The notes: generated by a model not told the origin, from the letters alone. DNA of 64,000 nucleotides from JBDKGH01 sp039798265 (GCA_039798265.1 JBDKGH010000029.1:1-64000); one strand, 5' to 3'. Shown: positions 7,407 to 15,711, counted from the first letter of the stretch. Made by a program: numbers and translations.

Positions 7407-7646
7407 ATGAAAAAATCTGTTGTCTTCTTTGCCGCTCTTGCACTCATTGCTTCGTTGAGCTCTTGCAAAAAAAGCTTCACTTGCACTTGTATTTACGGCA
7501 CTTACTCAGAATTCTTTGATGTAACTACCTACGATCAAGAAGTGTATAAAAAAGAAATGTCGGGCAAAGACGCCCTCGAATGGTGCGATGGACTCGAACT
7601 ATCCAAAGATTCAACTACCGTTTCTTGCGACTTGCAAAAAAACTAA
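7407..7646 (+). CDS. Small cysteine-patterned lipoprotein, paralogue 1 of 3
   Basis: 79 residues from ATG 7407; the frame is open further upstream but the signal peptide begins here (MKKSVVFFAALALIASLSSC). The lipidated Cys of LSSC is followed by KK, an aromatic residue and TCTC, the pattern shared with the next two genes. The middle is longer and more divergent than in the other two, and a late VSCDL replaces their TCTLK end. I do not recognise the family. The CxC pair and two later cysteines could form disulfides or hold a metal outside the cytoplasm. It has its own promoter and a strong terminator. Confidence 0.85.
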   Translation: MKKSVVFFAALALIASLSSCKKSFTCTCIYGTYSEFFDVTTYDQEVYKKEMSGKDALEWCDGLELSKDSTTVSCDLQKN

Positions 7647-7660
7647 TCATACTCAATCAT

Positions 7661-7686
7661 AGGCTCTTCGGAGCCTTTTTTTTTTA
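7661..7686 (+). terminator. Intrinsic terminator six bases before the next start codon
   Basis: AGGCTC-TTCG-GAGCCT followed by nine or more T residues: a textbook tetraloop terminator after the first mini-lipoprotein. The ATG of the second lies only six bases past its end, with no obvious promoter between them. Confidence 0.9.
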
Positions 7687-7691
7687 GCCAC

Positions 7692-7898
7692 ATGAAAAAA
7701 ATAACCCTCATCGGCGCATTATGCATCGCTGCTTGCTCATTTACATCCTGTAAAAAATCGTGGACTTGCAACTGCGTGAACAATTCTGATTCGGAGTTCA
7801 CCATGTCCACTAGCTTTGAAGCAACAAAAAAGAATGCGGAAGATCAGTGCGATGCCTTTCAAGAAATTGACTACACCTGCACCTTAAAAAGTAACTGA
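7692..7898 (+). CDS. Small cysteine-patterned lipoprotein, paralogue 2 of 3
   Basis: 68 residues: signal peptide, lipobox FTSC with KK after the Cys, then SWTCNC, a Ser/Thr-rich middle, a Lys-Asn-Ala-x-x-x-Cys helix-like stretch and a final YTCTLK. Spacing of the last four cysteines matches paralogue 3 closely. It lies directly after an intrinsic terminator with no clear promoter of its own, so it may depend on terminator read-through. Function unknown; the fixed cysteine pattern suggests an extracytoplasmic, disulfide-stabilised fold. Confidence 0.85.
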   Translation: MKKITLIGALCIAACSFTSCKKSWTCNCVNNSDSEFTMSTSFEATKKNAEDQCDAFQEIDYTCTLKSN

Positions 7899-7925
7899 AA
7901 TACTTTTTATTTAAAAAATTCCTTT

Positions 7926-7933
7926 TATATTCG
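7926..7933 (+). promoter_or_regulatory. Putative promoter -7 box TATATTCG for the third mini-lipoprotein
   Basis: TATATTCG lies 50 bases before ATG 7984. The same octamer is found before paaB and lpxD. The upstream region is A/T-rich without a clear TTTG. Confidence 0.4.
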
Positions 7934-7983
7934 TCTTGCTTAACCTTAAGCGAACTAATTAAACTTATTTAAACCAAAACACA

Positions 7984-8190
7984 ATGAAAAAGTCTTTCCT
8001 ATTTGTTGCAGCTCTTGCTTTTGTAGCTTCTATGAGTTCTTGTAAAAAAGAGTACACTTGTACTTGTACTTACGATGATGGTTTCGGCAGCACCGCTGAA
8101 ATTACTTACACTTTCGAAGCTAAGAAAAACGATGCAGAAACTGTATGTACTGATTACCAAGTTACAGGTTACACTTGTACTTTGAAATAA
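7984..8190 (+). CDS. Small cysteine-patterned lipoprotein, paralogue 3 of 3
   Basis: 68 residues: MKKSFLFVAALAFVASMSSC, then KKEYTCTC, a middle rich in Thr, Tyr and Asp, KKNDAETVC and a terminal YTCTLK. It resembles paralogue 2 across its full length and paralogue 1 at the signal peptide. Codons look highly adapted (repeated CTT, GCT, GTT), hinting at strong expression. It is followed by a strong terminator and then the MauE/thioredoxin fusion gene. Function unknown. Confidence 0.88.
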   Translation: MKKSFLFVAALAFVASMSSCKKEYTCTCTYDDGFGSTAEITYTFEAKKNDAETVCTDYQVTGYTCTLK

Positions 8191-8217
8191 TTAACTGTTT
8201 TAGTTAATTCAGATACT

Positions 8218-8253
8218 AAGCCGCCGTCCTTTTGGTCGGCGGCTTCTTTTTTT
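8218..8253 (+). terminator. Intrinsic terminator directly before the MauE-thioredoxin gene
   Basis: AAGCCGCCG and CGGCGGCTT form a 9-bp GC-rich stem followed by C and eight T residues. The next ATG (8258) is only a few bases beyond the T run, repeating the arrangement seen at 7661-7692. Confidence 0.9.
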
Positions 8254-8257
8254 TACT

Positions 8258-9178
8258 ATGAATAAAATTATATCTATCGTTCTCAGCACACTTTTAGGAC
8301 TCCTGTTCATCGCATCAGGCGCCCTCAAAATGATGCCTCTCGAGTTTCTCGAAAACGAACTTTTATACCGAAATCTAGGCACCGAAATCAGTGTGCTTTT
8401 TGAAGCCCGTGCGATTATTGCCTCCGAATTCATCTTGGGCGCTTTGCTCATTTTTCGCCTGTTTCTTCCCACCACTGCTCGCCTCGCCTTTTACTCGCTC
8501 ATCATCTACACCGTTTATTTAACCATAGTCATTGCTCTCTATGGCAACAAAGGCAACTGCGGTTGTTTCGGAAATCAAATAGATATTACTCCGCTTGAAG
8601 GCATCTTGAAAAACATACTGATGGGCGCTATGGCTTTTTGGCTATTCAAAAAATCGCCAGCTCCGGTTTATCGCCCGTGGAAAAAATGGACTACAATAGG
8701 TATGATTGCAGTGGGAACACTCTTGCCTTTTGTTTTATACCCCATAGACCTCCCCCAACCCATTACGTATTTAGACCCCACCAAAGCACAGCCTTCTTTC
8801 GATGTTTTTTACACCACTCCTGGCGTAACACCACCTGCTTTCGACTTTAGAAAAGAAAAGTGCATCATCATCTTTGCAAGCCTTACGTGCAGTAATTGTA
8901 AAATGATTGTTTCGCGAGCTGAAATCATCAAAAAAAATCACCCCAATTGGCCTATCTACCTCATCGTGAATGGAGATAAAAACCTAGATCTTCCCTCATT
9001 TTTGGAAGAAACAAAATTGGAACACATTCCCTATTCCTTTTTTAATAAAGGTGATGAATTGATCAAAGTAACAGGACCTCAATTGCCCTTGATGCTCCTC
9101 ATGGAAAACGGCAAGGCCATTTCCAAACTGAACTATTACAACTTAAACGAAGAGGAGCTTTCGCCCCTCTTTCCTTAA
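8258..9178 (+). CDS. MauE/DoxX-like membrane domain fused to a thioredoxin-like domain
   Basis: 306 residues. Residues 1 to about 130 hold four hydrophobic helices of the MauE/DoxX type ending in the family motif GNCGCFGN (Cys 101 and 103). A fifth hydrophobic helix (about 145-162) leads to a C-terminal thioredoxin-like fold outside the membrane with CSNC (Cys 211 and 214) and a PLML cis-proline loop near 277. MauE-type proteins serve in disulfide formation, and the fusion could shuttle electrons between membrane quinone and periplasmic thiols; this is inference. The upstream neighbours are cysteine-patterned lipoproteins, plausible clients. Its stop overlaps that of the convergent next gene. 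Confidence 0.8.
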   Translation: MNKIISIVLSTLLGLLFIASGALKMMPLEFLENELLYRNLGTEISVLFEARAIIASEFILGALLIFRLFLPTTARLAFYSLIIYTVYLTIVIALYGNKGNCGCFGNQIDITPLEGILKNILMGAMAFWLFKKSPAPVYRPWKKWTTIGMIAVGTLLPFVLYPIDLPQPITYLDPTKAQPSFDVFYTTPGVTPPAFDFRKEKCIIIFASLTCSNCKMIVSRAEIIKKNHPNWPIYLIVNGDKNLDLPSFLEETKLEHIPYSFFNKGDELIKVTGPQLPLMLLMENGKAISKLNYYNLNEEELSPLFP

Positions 9179-10572
9179 TCGTAATATCCTAAAATAGACA
9201 AGACTTCTTTTGGCTTCTGCTCGTGAGCAAACTCCTTGTACTTTAGTTTACCCTTCGCATCGCGATCGATCAAAATATGCCGTGGCGATGGCACAAGACA
9301 ATGGTGAATGCCCCCGAAACCTCCTAAAGTTTCTTGATAAGCACCCGTATTGAAAAACCCTATGTATTGGTCTTGATCGGGATAATATTTCGGTAAATAG
9401 ATGGCATTGGTATGCTGCTCCGAATTATAATAATCATCACTGTCGCACGTCAATCCACCTAGGAATACACGCTCGTAGTTTTCTCCCCAGTTGTTGACTG
9501 GCAATAAGATGAACCGCTTGTTGATGGCCCATGTATCGGGTAGTGTAGTCATGAATGAAGAGTCAATCATGTTCCACTTTTCGCGATCGTTTTGTTCTTT
9601 TTGATGGAGAATTTTATAGAGTGCCCCACCACTTTCACCTACCGTAAACGAACCAAATTCTGTGTAGATATTAGGCACTGGAACACCTGCCTCGTCGCAA
9701 GCTGATTTTACCTGACGTAAAATTTCGGTAACCATGTACTGGTAATCGAAATTGAATACCAACGAATTTTTAATAGGGAAACCTCCACCGATATTCAAAC
9801 TATCTAGCGTTGGGCATAACTCGCGCAACTCGCAATATACCTTCAAACACTTCACCAATTCATTCCAGTAGTAGGCGGTATCCTTGATACCCGAATTGAT
9901 GAAGAAGTGAAGCATTTTCAAACGAAGATTCGGATCTTCATGAATCACCTTTTTGTAAAAACGAGTGATGTTTTTATAGCCAATACCCAATCGCGAGGTA
10001 TAAAACTCAAACTTCGGTTCTTCTTCGCTCGCAATACGCAATCCGATATTCAAAGGCTCATCTACGCGCTCTTTGAATACATTCAACTCGTATGCATTAT
10101 CGATCACCGGAACAATATTTTCAAAGCCATCGGCTTTTAAGTCCAAAATTCGTTGAACATATTCTTCCTTCTTAAACCCATTACAAATCACACGCTGCGA
10201 CTTATCGATTTTTTTCAATGTCACCAAACGGCGAATGAGATCAATATCGTAGGCAGAAGATGTTTCGAGGTGAATGTTATTTTTCAGCGCTTCTTCCAAC
10301 ACATAGCGGAAGTGCGAGCTTTTTGTGCAATAGCAGTAATGATATTCGCCTTCATACCCCACTTCTTCGCGCGCTATTTCAAACCATTTCTTTGCGCGTT
10401 GAATGTTCTGTGAAATTTTGGGGAGATACGTGAACTTTAGTGGCGTTCCGTATTTACGGATCAAATCCATCAAAGGGATTTCGTGAAAAAGCAACTCTTC
10501 ATTTTCCAAGCGGAATTCCTCTTGGGGCCAGTCAAAGGTTTGCTCAATAAGGTCGATGTATTTTGTTTTCAT
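9175..10572 (-). CDS. Arginine decarboxylase-like enzyme (fold III PLP decarboxylase)
   Basis: 465 residues, alanine-racemase-fold PLP decarboxylase of the kind annotated as arginine decarboxylase in Bacteroidota. The PLP lysine is K84 in CYCTKSSHF, the phosphate-binding glycines are in LNIGGGFP, and the C-terminal substrate motif is GGLTCDSDD. It is shorter than E. coli SpeA (about 650) because it lacks the inserted helical domains. The expected product is agmatine, the entry to polyamines; arginine as substrate is inferred from family habit. A deoxyhypusine-synthase-like gene lies 13 kb away. A possible 36-codon peptide lies upstream. The stop codon overlaps that of the convergent MauE fusion. 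Confidence 0.85.
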   Translation of the reverse strand: MKTKYIDLIEQTFDWPQEEFRLENEELLFHEIPLMDLIRKYGTPLKFTYLPKISQNIQRAKKWFEIAREEVGYEGEYHYCYCTKSSHFRYVLEEALKNNIHLETSSAYDIDLIRRLVTLKKIDKSQRVICNGFKKEEYVQRILDLKADGFENIVPVIDNAYELNVFKERVDEPLNIGLRIASEEEPKFEFYTSRLGIGYKNITRFYKKVIHEDPNLRLKMLHFFINSGIKDTAYYWNELVKCLKVYCELRELCPTLDSLNIGGGFPIKNSLVFNFDYQYMVTEILRQVKSACDEAGVPVPNIYTEFGSFTVGESGGALYKILHQKEQNDREKWNMIDSSFMTTLPDTWAINKRFILLPVNNWGENYERVFLGGLTCDSDDYYNSEQHTNAIYLPKYYPDQDQYIGFFNTGAYQETLGGFGGIHHCLVPSPRHILIDRDAKGKLKYKEFAHEQKPKEVLSILGYYD

Positions 10573-10630
10573 GAAAAAAAATGCGGTTGAAGAATGTTGA
10601 TGTGGTCGGTGGCTGGAAACAACCCTCGAT

Positions 10631-10741
10631 TCAGATTCTTCTCGGATATACCGCCTGTGTTTCCACTACAACAGAAGTGAAACTACACGTTACTCGCATC
10701 CCTTTCAGGGGCTGAACGAGTGAGTTGGTCATTTGTCTCAT
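10631..10741 (-). CDS. Possible 36-residue leader peptide before the arginine decarboxylase-like gene
   Basis: An ATG at 10741 opens 36 codons ending in TGA at 10631, 58 bases before the decarboxylase start. The last residues are VYPRRI, with two consecutive arginine codons just before the stop. Arginine- or proline-rich ends are a known feature of leader peptides that stall ribosomes in polyamine genes (E. coli SpeFL), so a regulatory role is conceivable. It could equally be a chance frame or part of a structured RNA leader. The rest of the 261-base gap (10573-10833) holds no other gene that I can see. Confidence 0.3.
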   Translation of the reverse strand: MRQMTNSLVQPLKGMRVTCSFTSVVVETQAVYPRRI

Positions 10742-10833
10742 TAACACTAAAAAAGTCATCGGCTTTGCGCGCTGAATAAGAATGCAATTTTACTTCAGGA
10801 TTTGCTTTTTTGCCCCATTTTTTTTCGGTTTTT

Positions 10834-11871
10834 TCACAGCCACTTTTTCCGCTGAAAATAGACCAGCATTCCGATGGTTACCAATCCCATAAACCCTAGA
10901 ACGTAGTAATAGCCATAGGTCCATTTTAACTCGGGCATATACTCGAAATTCATTCCATAAACCCCCACCACAAAGGTGAGCGGAACGAAGATGGTAGTAA
11001 TAATGGTCAAAACGCGCATCACATTGTTCGTGCGCACACTCAAACTCGCATGATGCAAGTCGAGCAAGTTCACAATCATTTCGCGATACATCGCTAAGTT
11101 CTCCGACTCGTAAATGATATGGTCGTACAAATCGCGGTAATACTTCCCGATGTTGTCATCCAACTCTTTTTGAATCAAATTGATAGCCTCCTTGAGTGGA
11201 TCTATGCTCCGTTTGAAGTCCAGCAGTTCTTTTCGAAGGGATAGAATCTGAATAAGGGTAGTTTCATTGCTTTTCCGAAGCACCAACCGTTCTAGCTTTA
11301 CCAGCTGCTCTCCATAATTTTCCGATACCGCTATGTAGTTGTCAATAATCACATCGAGCAACAAATAAGAGAGGTAATAGCCATCCTTTGACCGCACACG
11401 ACCTTTGGCCGTGCGAATGCGCTCGCGAATACCATCGAAGCTATCGCCTGGTCGCTCTTGAAACGAAACCACAAAGCCCTGTCCCACGATGAGACTAAAC
11501 TGCTCTACATTCAGTGCTTTTGTCTTTTTATCAAAGTCTAACATCTTCAGAGTAAGAAAGTGATAGCTATCAAAAAACTCGACCTTAGGCCTACTCTCTG
11601 AATTCATGATGTCTTCTAGCACCAGTATATGCACACCCAACATATCCCCTATTCCCGATACTACTTGCTGATCGTGTATGCCATCCACATCAATCCATAC
11701 CACTTTGCCTTCTTCCATTACATCTCGGCATTGCTCCCATGAGGTGAGCTGCTCTTCCTTCACGGTGTCGTTGTTGTATGAAAAAATCCGGATGCCCACT
11801 CTTTCCTGACGCGCGTCACCAATGTACACTAACGATCCAGGGCCGAGGCCAGCTTTCGATGCTCTATTCAT
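10834..11871 (-). CDS. corA: CorA magnesium/cobalt transporter
   Basis: 345 residues. A large cytoplasmic N-terminal domain precedes two C-terminal membrane helices, the first ending in the CorA signature GMN (VYGMNFEYMPEL). The protein ends in positively charged FQRKKWL, as expected for the inner basic tail. CorA forms a pentameric inner-membrane channel for Mg2+ uptake. It stands alone, divergent from the Mur ligase gene. Confidence 0.95.
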   Translation of the reverse strand: MNRASKAGLGPGSLVYIGDARQERVGIRIFSYNNDTVKEEQLTSWEQCRDVMEEGKVVWIDVDGIHDQQVVSGIGDMLGVHILVLEDIMNSESRPKVEFFDSYHFLTLKMLDFDKKTKALNVEQFSLIVGQGFVVSFQERPGDSFDGIRERIRTAKGRVRSKDGYYLSYLLLDVIIDNYIAVSENYGEQLVKLERLVLRKSNETTLIQILSLRKELLDFKRSIDPLKEAINLIQKELDDNIGKYYRDLYDHIIYESENLAMYREMIVNLLDLHHASLSVRTNNVMRVLTIITTIFVPLTFVVGVYGMNFEYMPELKWTYGYYYVLGFMGLVTIGMLVYFQRKKWL

Positions 11872-11951
11872 TTTTATCGCTTTGAAAGGCTAAGCTACTG
11901 CTTCACCGCTCTGAACATTCCTTTTTGGAAAAATGATTTTGAACAGGCCAA

Positions 11952-13358
11952 ATGCTTGTTCAGAAAGCAAGCACCTTTGATGCATTAATTACAGACTCAA
12001 CCGTGAAAGTACATTTGATCGCCATCGGCGGAAGTGCCATGCACAACCTAGCCATTGCTCTTCACCTCAAAGGTTTTGAAGTAACCGGCAGTGACGACGA
12101 AATTTTCGAACCTTCCAAAGGTCGATTGAAAAAGTATGGACTACTCCCTGCCACCGAAGGTTGGGATGCCGCTTTTATTCACGAAAATCTCGACGCTGTG
12201 ATTGTGGGCATGCACGCTAGAGCTGACAATCCCGAGTTGATCAAAGCACAAGAGTTGGGGTTGAAAATATATTCGTACCCCGAGTATCTCTATGAGCAAA
12301 CCAAAGAGAAAACGCGCGTAGTGATTGGCGGTAGCCATGGCAAAACATCCATCACCGCAATGGTACTGCATGCGCTAGCCCACAATCAAATGGAAACGGA
12401 CTACATGGTGGGCGCTCAATTGGCCGGTTTTGAATGCATGGTAAAACTTTCCGCAGATTCTCCACGAGCCATCTTAGAAGGCGATGAATACCTGAGCTCA
12501 CCCATTGATCGCCGACCAAAGTTTCACTTATACCACCCCAACATTGCTCTCATCAGCGGCATTGCTTGGGACCATATCAATGTATTTCCAACCTTCGAAA
12601 ACTACGTGGATCAATTCCGCATATTTATTGATAAAATCGAAGCTGGTGGAACCCTCGTTTATTGCGAGGCGGATAAAGAAGTAAAAAAACTGTGTGCCCA
12701 CTATCGCCCAGACATTCAGCATTTGCCTTACTCTGAACATCCGCATTTTATTGAAAACGGAACTACCTTCCTGATCACGGATCAAGGCCATCTGCCTCTT
12801 TTAATTTTCGGACGACACAATTTGCAAAATCTAAATGGCGCTCGGTTAGTCTGCGAATCTCTCGGTATGAGCTCCGCTCAGTTCTACGAAGCCATCCAGA
12901 GTTTCGGCGGAGCAGCGCGAAGATTAGAATTGGTAAAAAAGTCAGAAAGCACTGCTGTGTATAAAGACTTTGCCCACTCTCCTTCTAAGCTAAAAGCAAC
13001 CACTGCCGCCCTAAAAGAGCAATACCCTAACCGTCACTTAGTGGCCTGTATGGAACTGCATACGTTTAGCAGTCTCAATGCTAATTTTCTCGGTGAGTAT
13101 AAGGACTCGATGTCCACGGCAGATGAGGCCTTTGTGTATTATAATCCGCACACCATCGAGCATAAAAAATTAGCTCCCATTTCAGAAGCACAAGTGCTCG
13201 AAGCCTTCGGAGGGACGAATGTGCGCGTATTTACCCAATCCGCTCAACTCATCGAAGAATTGACTTCTCGCAACTGGGAAAATCAAAATCTACTGCTGAT
13301 GACCAGTGGCAATTTTGATGGGGTCGATTTCGCTGAACTCGCTAATCGCGTTTGCTAA
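11952..13358 (+). CDS. mpl: Mur ligase family, Mpl-like UDP-N-acetylmuramate:peptide ligase
   Basis: 468 residues. An N-terminal Rossmann part has VHLIAIGGSAMHNLA, the ATP site is GGSHGKTS, and central EGDEYLSSPID and C-terminal HSPSK motifs follow. Mpl recycles murein tripeptide by joining it to UDP-MurNAc, and Bacteroidota carry a protein of this type. The start is uncertain: ATG 11952 adds 17 residues before the conserved strand, while GTG 12003 gives the usual family beginning. The last 17 bases overlap the convergent permease gene. MurC can be confused with Mpl, but the short lead-in and end resemble Mpl. Confidence 0.8.
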   Translation: MLVQKASTFDALITDSTVKVHLIAIGGSAMHNLAIALHLKGFEVTGSDDEIFEPSKGRLKKYGLLPATEGWDAAFIHENLDAVIVGMHARADNPELIKAQELGLKIYSYPEYLYEQTKEKTRVVIGGSHGKTSITAMVLHALAHNQMETDYMVGAQLAGFECMVKLSADSPRAILEGDEYLSSPIDRRPKFHLYHPNIALISGIAWDHINVFPTFENYVDQFRIFIDKIEAGGTLVYCEADKEVKKLCAHYRPDIQHLPYSEHPHFIENGTTFLITDQGHLPLLIFGRHNLQNLNGARLVCESLGMSSAQFYEAIQSFGGAARRLELVKKSESTAVYKDFAHSPSKLKATTAALKEQYPNRHLVACMELHTFSSLNANFLGEYKDSMSTADEAFVYYNPHTIEHKKLAPISEAQVLEAFGGTNVRVFTQSAQLIEELTSRNWENQNLLLMTSGNFDGVDFAELANRVC

Positions 13359-14427
13359 TCAGCGGCCACACTTCTCCGAAAATAATGCGTAGGATTACAT
13401 AAGCGGGCAAGGCCACGGCCATAGCCGTAATACCTCCTATGGTGGCTGCCGCTAACAGAAGCACAAACAATTCTAAGGGATGCGTATCAACGCTCGGGCC
13501 TAGTACAAAAGGTTGAACCAACCAGCCGTCTATCACCTGTGCGATGAGGAATACCCCTATCACCTTCATACCTAACACGGTTAATACCGCATTGGGGTCA
13601 GCTGCTAGACCAGTGCTGCAACCCACCACTAGACCAAACAAGAGGGCTACCAAGGGACCTACATAAGGAACAATATTCGCAAGGCCAGCAAATATGCCAA
13701 TGAGTAGTGCATTGGGCACACCAAAAATCATACAGCCCACACTCACCACCACCATCATAATCAAGGTTTGAAAAAGCAATCCGATAAAATAGCGCGTAAG
13801 CATTTTATGCGAATGACTGATGATGGTTTTTGCTACTTCACGATGGCGTTCCGGTGTGAGTCTAAAAACGATTTTAGAAAAAAGAGAAGCGTCTTTTAAA
13901 AAGAAAAAAGACATAAACAAGACCGCCAGAAACCCGGTGATGAGATTGCCCACAATACTTACGGCATCTGTTACCACTCCCGTAACACCTTCCAAACTCA
14001 TAATTTCACGCACCTTGTGTAAACCGTAATCATAGATGTCGGTAGAATTTAGTTCGAGTCCTAAACCATCGAGCCATGCACTTAGTCCGCCCAATCGTGT
14101 TTGAATACCACTTATAATCAAGTCAGGATCAATAGACGAAAAATAAGCTACCTCATTTGCCACTAAGGGAGCGAACAGAGCCAAAATGCCGACTATTACA
14201 GAAAGCAAAAAAACAAGTGTAATTAATGCCGCAATGGAGCGTGGAAGTTGAAACTTTCGCCACTTCAATTTCCGCAGCAATTCTACTATCGGATCTCCGA
14301 TAAAAGAGATGACTACAGCGATAATTAAATAGATCAGTATGGTGCGGAAAACATAGAGCACTCCGAGCACCGCTGCTGCTCCTAGCAGCCACCAAAATCT
14401 ATTGGACTGTTCAGTCTTCGATGACAT
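13342..14427 (-). CDS. AI-2E family (PerM-like) permease
   Basis: 361 residues with about eight hydrophobic helices and the family's C-terminal pattern (GVPNALLIGIFAGLANIVPY, then GP and a long helix). Members export small molecules, among them AI-2, or act in Na+(Li+)/H+ exchange; the substrate here cannot be told. It overlaps the upstream sixA by 17 bases, so the two are probably translated from one mRNA. The tail overlaps the convergent mpl. Confidence 0.88.
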   Translation of the reverse strand: MSSKTEQSNRFWWLLGAAAVLGVLYVFRTILIYLIIAVVISFIGDPIVELLRKLKWRKFQLPRSIAALITLVFLLSVIVGILALFAPLVANEVAYFSSIDPDLIISGIQTRLGGLSAWLDGLGLELNSTDIYDYGLHKVREIMSLEGVTGVVTDAVSIVGNLITGFLAVLFMSFFFLKDASLFSKIVFRLTPERHREVAKTIISHSHKMLTRYFIGLLFQTLIMMVVVSVGCMIFGVPNALLIGIFAGLANIVPYVGPLVALLFGLVVGCSTGLAADPNAVLTVLGMKVIGVFLIAQVIDGWLVQPFVLGPSVDTHPLELFVLLLAAATIGGITAMAVALPAYVILRIIFGEVWPLISKRD

Positions 14428-14923
14428 GTTTCTTGGGATAATCGTATTCAGCCAAAGTACCTAATCCTTCGCTTACCATAGCCCAATCATCGATATTTAA
14501 CTCAATTTTGGCCACCGCGCAGGTAGGCATGCTCATCATTTCTCCGGTTAAATAATAGAGCAGTTCACTCATACCCGGATTATGACCGAATAAAACAACT
14601 TCGGAGTGTTTATTCTCGAGACCATTAACAATAGCCAACAAGTCTGAAAGCGGTGCGTGATAGATCGCTTTTTCATTCTTCAAAACCACTGGTTTTCCCC
14701 ATTCCTCATGCAGGGCGATTACAAAAAACTGAGCCGTGGTGTGCGCGCGCTTTGCCGTGCTACTGATCAAATGCACCTTCGGTGAAAATATCTTGGCCCA
14801 GCGCTTAGCCATAAAGGGTGCGGCTTTCATTCCTCTATCGTTCAAAGGGCGCTCAAAATCGGGTTGGCCTTCTATTGCCCAACTCGATTTGGCATGGCGA
14901 ATTAAGATTAAGGTTTTTGGCAT
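14411..14923 (-). CDS. sixA: SixA-type phosphohistidine phosphatase
   Basis: 170 residues, a histidine phosphatase (phosphoglycerate-mutase-like) fold. It has LILIRHAKSSW near the N-terminus (nucleophilic His about residue 9) and a second catalytic His in GHNPGMSEL. SixA removes phosphate from histidines, in E. coli acting on phosphotransfer proteins. It is the first gene of a two-gene unit with the AI-2E permease and has a consensus promoter. Confidence 0.88.
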   Translation of the reverse strand: MPKTLILIRHAKSSWAIEGQPDFERPLNDRGMKAAPFMAKRWAKIFSPKVHLISSTAKRAHTTAQFFVIALHEEWGKPVVLKNEKAIYHAPLSDLLAIVNGLENKHSEVVLFGHNPGMSELLYYLTGEMMSMPTCAVAKIELNIDDWAMVSEGLGTLAEYDYPKKHVIED

Positions 14924-14940
14924 ATGTGGTTCTAATCTTT

Positions 14941-14971
14941 CAAAAGTAGGCGCTGCACCACCATTTTCAAA
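14941..14971 (-). promoter_or_regulatory. sixA promoter (TTTG-N19-TACTTTTG)
   Basis: On the minus strand TTTG (14971-14968), 19 bases and TACTTTTG (14948-14941) match the Bacteroidota consensus exactly. The ATG follows 17 bases later at 14923. Confidence 0.75.
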
Positions 14972-15006
14972 GGCTTTTTTCCTATTTGGGTATTCAAAAA
15001 CTATTT

Positions 15007-15022
15007 TTTAGACAAGCCTAAA
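15007..15022 (+). promoter_or_regulatory. DtxR/MntR-type operator
   Basis: TTTAGACAAGCCTAAA is an interrupted palindrome (TTTAGnCnnGnCTAAA) like DtxR/MntR-family boxes. It lies just upstream of the -7 box TATCTTCG (15037-15044) and of the DtxR-family gene itself, covering the -33 region, a repressing position. The nearby repeat TAGACAA...TTGTCTA (15009-15038) also spans the promoter. Confidence 0.65.
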
Positions 15023-15036
15023 TTTATTTTTTTGTC

Positions 15037-15044
15037 TATCTTCG
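15037..15044 (+). promoter_or_regulatory. Promoter -7 box TATCTTCG of the DtxR gene
   Basis: TATCTTCG lies seven bases before ATG 15052, predicting a leader of at most a few bases. Confidence 0.45.
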
Positions 15045-15051
15045 CACTACC

Positions 15052-15711
15052 ATGAACCAAACCGCCGAAAATTACCTCAAAGGATTACACGCCCTCAGCG
15101 AGCGTTTTCCAAAGGGGGTAACCACCAACGCGCTAGCCGAACACCTCTCTACCAAGGCTTCGAGCATCACGGATATGCTCAAAAAGCTGCATGAAAAAGG
15201 CTTGGTGAAACACGAAAAATATCAAGGCACGGTGCTCTCTGCCAAAGGCAAAAAAATTGCTTTGCAAGTAGTGCGCAAGCACCGACTATGGGAAGTATTT
15301 CTGGTAGAAAAATTACACTTTGGCTGGGATCAGGTACACGAAATAGCCGAGCAATTGGAGCACATTCAATCCACCGAATTAGTAGATCGCCTAAGCGAAT
15401 TTTTGGGTCATCCGCGCTTCGATCCACATGGCGATCCCATTCCCGATGCCAAAGGAAACTTTTTAGAGGAAAAAGTGGTTTTGCTTTCAGCGGTCAACAC
15501 TCATCAAAAAATGTTGCTTCGCGGGGTAAAAGATCACAGCACTGCTTTTCTTCAACACCTAAAAAAACTTGGACTCGTTCCCGGACAAAAATTTCAGCTC
15601 CTTCACCGCATGGAGTATGACGGCACTTGCGAAGTACAACTGCATGGTTCAAAAGAAAAAATACAAATCAGTCAACTAACCGCTGACAACTTAATCTGCG
15701 TAGCCTTATGA
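15052..15711 (+). CDS. DtxR/MntR-family metal-dependent transcriptional regulator
   Basis: 219 residues. An N-terminal winged helix (NYLKGLHALSERF, then SITDMLKKLHEKGLV) is followed by a helical metal-binding and dimerisation domain (RKHRLWEVFLVEKLHFGWDQ) and a C-terminal SH3-like FeoA-type domain. With Mn2+ or Fe2+ such proteins bind palindromic operators. The operator at 15007-15022 points to autoregulation. The next gene, a ZIP transporter, overlaps its stop codon by four bases, so the pair is an operon controlling and moving divalent metal. Which metal is not visible; MntR-like Mn2+ is favoured because of the pairing, but Fe2+ or Zn2+ is possible. Confidence 0.9.
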   Translation: MNQTAENYLKGLHALSERFPKGVTTNALAEHLSTKASSITDMLKKLHEKGLVKHEKYQGTVLSAKGKKIALQVVRKHRLWEVFLVEKLHFGWDQVHEIAEQLEHIQSTELVDRLSEFLGHPRFDPHGDPIPDAKGNFLEEKVVLLSAVNTHQKMLLRGVKDHSTAFLQHLKKLGLVPGQKFQLLHRMEYDGTCEVQLHGSKEKIQISQLTADNLICVAL

